This document shows positions 62,043 through 64,000 of a stretch of DNA of 64,000 nucleotides, piece by piece (within the stretch, counting starts at the first letter, position 1; each line of letters opens with the position of its first letter). Source of the DNA: UBA4416 sp048498515 (GTDB taxonomy: Bacteria > Bacteroidota > Bacteroidia > B-17B0 > Aurantibacillaceae); contig JBEHXV010000002.1 in the NCBI GenBank assembly GCA_048498515.1, positions 1 through 64,000 of the forward strand, read 5' to 3'. Below the pieces are notes generated by a model. The model was not told where the DNA came from, made no database searches, and saw nothing but the letters and a program-made list of their open reading frames with translations. A program made the position numbers and the translations under genes.

Positions 62043-62750
62043 ATGGCAAAGGTACTTATATATTGTTTGTTGCTCACGGGGCTTGCCTTTTCTGTAAACG
62101 CCCAGCAAGACAGTTCAAAACTTAAAAAAGCGGTTTCTGAGTTCGATCTTAAAAATTACAAAGCCGATCCAAAAGACAGGCTTATTTTTGAAGCCAACTA
62201 CACCGGCTGGCTTGGAGCACCAAAAGGCATTAAAGCCGACTGGAAAAGCATTGGGTTTGGGTTTTATACCCTGTTTGATAAGCCTTTGGGTAACTCCAAC
62301 TTTAGTTTTGGTTATGGCCTTGGTTTTTATGCACACAATTACAGCTCGAATGCCGATTTTATTTACCAGCTCGACAGCATGAACCAAAATGTGACAACGG
62401 TTATTAAGCCAAAAACGGTTCCATACATTGCAAACCGTTACAACGAACGCAGCTTCGAAATTCCTTTGGAACTGAGGTTCCGAACCAAAACCACTACTAC
62501 ATTCAAGATCATGGTAGGGGCTAAAATAGGCTATGTGGTTTCCGACTTTAAAAAAACCGATGATGCCGATGGCAGGATTCGCCGCTATAATATTAAAAAT
62601 GTGAACCATTTTCGCTACGGCGTTAACTTCAGGATAGGAGTGGAGCAGGTGTGTTTAACGGCCAGCTACTACTTTAGCGAGGTATTTACCAATGGTGGTC
62701 CCAAAGGCATTAACCCTTTTTCGGTGGGTATTGCCATTATTCCTTACTAA
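62043..62750 (+). CDS. Outer-membrane beta-barrel protein
   Basis: The 235-residue product has a signal peptide (1-20, ending VNAQ) and a regular series of amphipathic strands: LIFEANYTGWLG, GFGFYTLFDKPLG, NFSFGYGLGFYAHNYSSN, EIPLELRFRT, FKIMVGAKIGYVVSDF and GVNFRIGVEQVCLTASYYF, ending in an aromatic/Tyr residue. It is similar in layout to PorT-like barrels. The function is unknown. Its stop is directly followed by the stop of the convergent peptidase gene, with no gap. Confidence 0.8.
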   Translation: MAKVLIYCLLLTGLAFSVNAQQDSSKLKKAVSEFDLKNYKADPKDRLIFEANYTGWLGAPKGIKADWKSIGFGFYTLFDKPLGNSNFSFGYGLGFYAHNYSSNADFIYQLDSMNQNVTTVIKPKTVPYIANRYNERSFEIPLELRFRTKTTTTFKIMVGAKIGYVVSDFKKTDDADGRIRRYNIKNVNHFRYGVNFRIGVEQVCLTASYYFSEVFTNGGPKGINPFSVGIAIIPY

Positions 62751-63971
62751 TCAGGAACCCTGTATGAACAGGTGCACCGAATGGGATCTGAGCTCCCTGC
62801 ACCACAATTCAAACTCTGCAGCATTGGCTTCGCAGCTCACCTCTTCCTCGTAAAAATAACCCTCGTTATAGTAGGTAATGGTTAAGGAATCAAGGGCTAC
62901 ATAATCGTTGCCGTTTGCACCTGTTTTATCGTTACTGCGGCCAATAACCGAAATTAAGTTTGAAATGGGCAACTCAGTGCTTTTATAACCTTTGAGCAGG
63001 AAAAAGCCCTTGGTTAGTTTAAATTGAGTACCATTAAAGAAAATGCGGGCGTACTGTTTTTCTAATACCAACCACGATAAAGCGGCAATGCCCAGGCAAA
63101 TGTAGGGCGAGGGATAAAGATAACCCTCATTATGCAGCGAGAACAAGCCTACCACAGCAAAGCCAATAACCATGATGACGGAGTTACTGGAGCGAAGATT
63201 GTAATTGAACAGATTGGCGTAGGAACCTTTTAGTTGAGAAGATGTTTTTTGAATGAGCACATCCCTGCAATCCAGCATAATATTTCCCTCATCGGAAATG
63301 TATTGGTTCAATAAAATAGCGGTATGGTTGTACAGCTCGGGGAAATAATTTTTGAATTCCTGCGGGGCTTCAAAAAATGTTTCAACCGATACACTAAAAA
63401 ACTCGTTAATGTTTACCGAGCCATATTTGCGGAAAATGCTTGGCAGGTTATTTTTCATGCGGTTAAATTCCTTGGAGGCACAGGCCGCCCAGCGCGGGAA
63501 GTAATTTTCGAAAAAATAATCGGTGTCATCGCCTTTTACTCCATTGAACCGCAAAGCATGTGCAAACTCATGCAGGCCAAGGTTTATTTTATCGTGTGGG
63601 TTTTCGTTGCCTGCCACAAAGTCCTTCCAGCTGAAACACACCATGCCGCCAAGGTTGGTTTCGCCTTTGTGCATGCGTCCGGTTTGCGGATTTTGATATT
63701 CTCCGGGATACACAAAAATGGTATTGAAATAAGAAAGGTCCCATGTATCCAGGCCAAAGGTTAACTGTACAGCCGACGCGGCAATAAGTGCTTTTTCTTC
63801 GTAACTTAAGTCGAAATTTTGTCGCCCGTGAAACGATTTTTGCTCAACAAACCGCCTTACGCGGTTGGCGAATTTCGCCTGGTTTCGTTCGCCCAGCTTC
63901 CGGTAATAAGCATTGTAGGTGCTCAGGCAAAGGTGAATATCAAGATTAGGGGTTTTGATATTAAATAATTT
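62751..63971 (-). CDS. M90/MtfA-type zinc metallopeptidase, 5' end disrupted
   Basis: The zinc motif HEFAH (HExxH) lies in LGLHEFAHALRF, preceded by MVCFSWKDFV and followed by NINEFFSVSVETFFEAPQEFK with the third-ligand Glu region, the pattern of MtfA-like peptidases. Two to three membrane segments follow in a C-terminal half with no known role. The first ordinary start is GTG at 63711-63713, but family-like sequence (RVRRFVEQKSFHGRQ, EKALIAASAVQLTFGL) continues upstream to 63971, where a TAG ends the frame, with no ATG, GTG or TTG between. The frame one base over reads VPIEII just upstream, so a single-base frameshift is likely. The true start is probably outside the window. Confidence 0.75.
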   Translation of the reverse strand, partial: KLFNIKTPNLDIHLCLSTYNAYYRKLGERNQAKFANRVRRFVEQKSFHGRQNFDLSYEEKALIAASAVQLTFGLDTWDLSYFNTIFVYPGEYQNPQTGRMHKGETNLGGMVCFSWKDFVAGNENPHDKINLGLHEFAHALRFNGVKGDDTDYFFENYFPRWAACASKEFNRMKNNLPSIFRKYGSVNINEFFSVSVETFFEAPQEFKNYFPELYNHTAILLNQYISDEGNIMLDCRDVLIQKTSSQLKGSYANLFNYNLRSSNSVIMVIGFAVVGLFSLHNEGYLYPSPYICLGIAALSWLVLEKQYARIFFNGTQFKLTKGFFLLKGYKSTELPISNLISVIGRSNDKTGANGNDYVALDSLTITYYNEGYFYEEEVSCEANAAEFELWCRELRSHSVHLFIQGS

Positions 63972-64000
63972 CTATAGGCACTTTTAAAAGAAAAAGCACA

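Noticed and set aside
1..64000. CRISPR array, tRNA, rRNA, insertion sequence or prophage
   Set aside because: I saw no regularly spaced repeats, transposase, integrase or phage genes, nor any cloverleaf or rRNA-like stretch; gaps between genes are mostly short.

Overview
The window looks like chromosome from a member of the Bacteroidota with moderate GC. The evidence is consistent: many secreted proteins end in type IX secretion system (T9SS) sorting domains of type A or type B (gliding-motility/CHU_C), there are PorP/SprF-type barrels and a GldN-like protein, TonB/ExbB/ExbD energisation is encoded, and putative promoters have the Bacteroidota -7 element TAnnTTTG. I cannot fix the order or family from sequence alone. 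No rRNA, tRNA, CRISPR array, transposase or phage gene was recognised. The window opens inside a T9SS adhesin gene and closes at the 5' end of a metallopeptidase gene.

Layout. 1-9.5 kb: 3' end of a type B adhesin, lepA, an LRR protein, an O-antigen-ligase-like protein, two type A T9SS cargo proteins and a helical unknown. 9.6-15 kb: a flavin-dependent-halogenase-like enzyme, a GNAT, a double VOC protein, a GldN-like protein, an RDD membrane protein and a YciI-like protein. 15-20.3 kb: the sufA-B-C-D-S iron-sulfur assembly operon. 20.5-27.7 kb: a PstS-like lipoprotein, a YceI-like secreted protein and a TPR protein (+) facing an exbB-exbD-exbD-tonB operon and two small genes (-), with a bidirectional terminator between. 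28-40.3 kb (-): a five-gene surface cassette made of a 1680-aa adhesin, PorP/SprF, a 1048-aa adhesin, a second PorP/SprF and a TPR/PD40/OmpA protein. The two PorP genes and the 3' ends of the adjoining adhesins are almost identical. 40.4-44.4 kb: two membrane proteins, then a redoxin, an unknown and a cytochrome c-copper monooxygenase-T9SS protein. 45-48.3 kb: feoAB and cysQ. 48.4-50.6 kb: an alpha/beta hydrolase, an enoyl-CoA hydratase and 3-hydroxyanthranilate dioxygenase. 50.7-56.2 kb: an 1840-aa type B adhesin with internal repeats. 56.3-64 kb: thioesterase, hemJ, NDH-2, a COG2509 flavoprotein, clpX, an outer-membrane barrel and an M90-type peptidase.

Two themes tie the genes together. 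One is the cell surface: T9SS cargo, its outer-membrane partners, TonB energisation and O-antigen ligation. The other is iron: the suf operon and feoAB both carry the same ATACC-type inverted repeat upstream, which suggests one shared iron or Fe-S responsive regulator. Gaps between genes are rich in short palindromic repeats from several families. Promoter, operator and repeat calls were made by eye.
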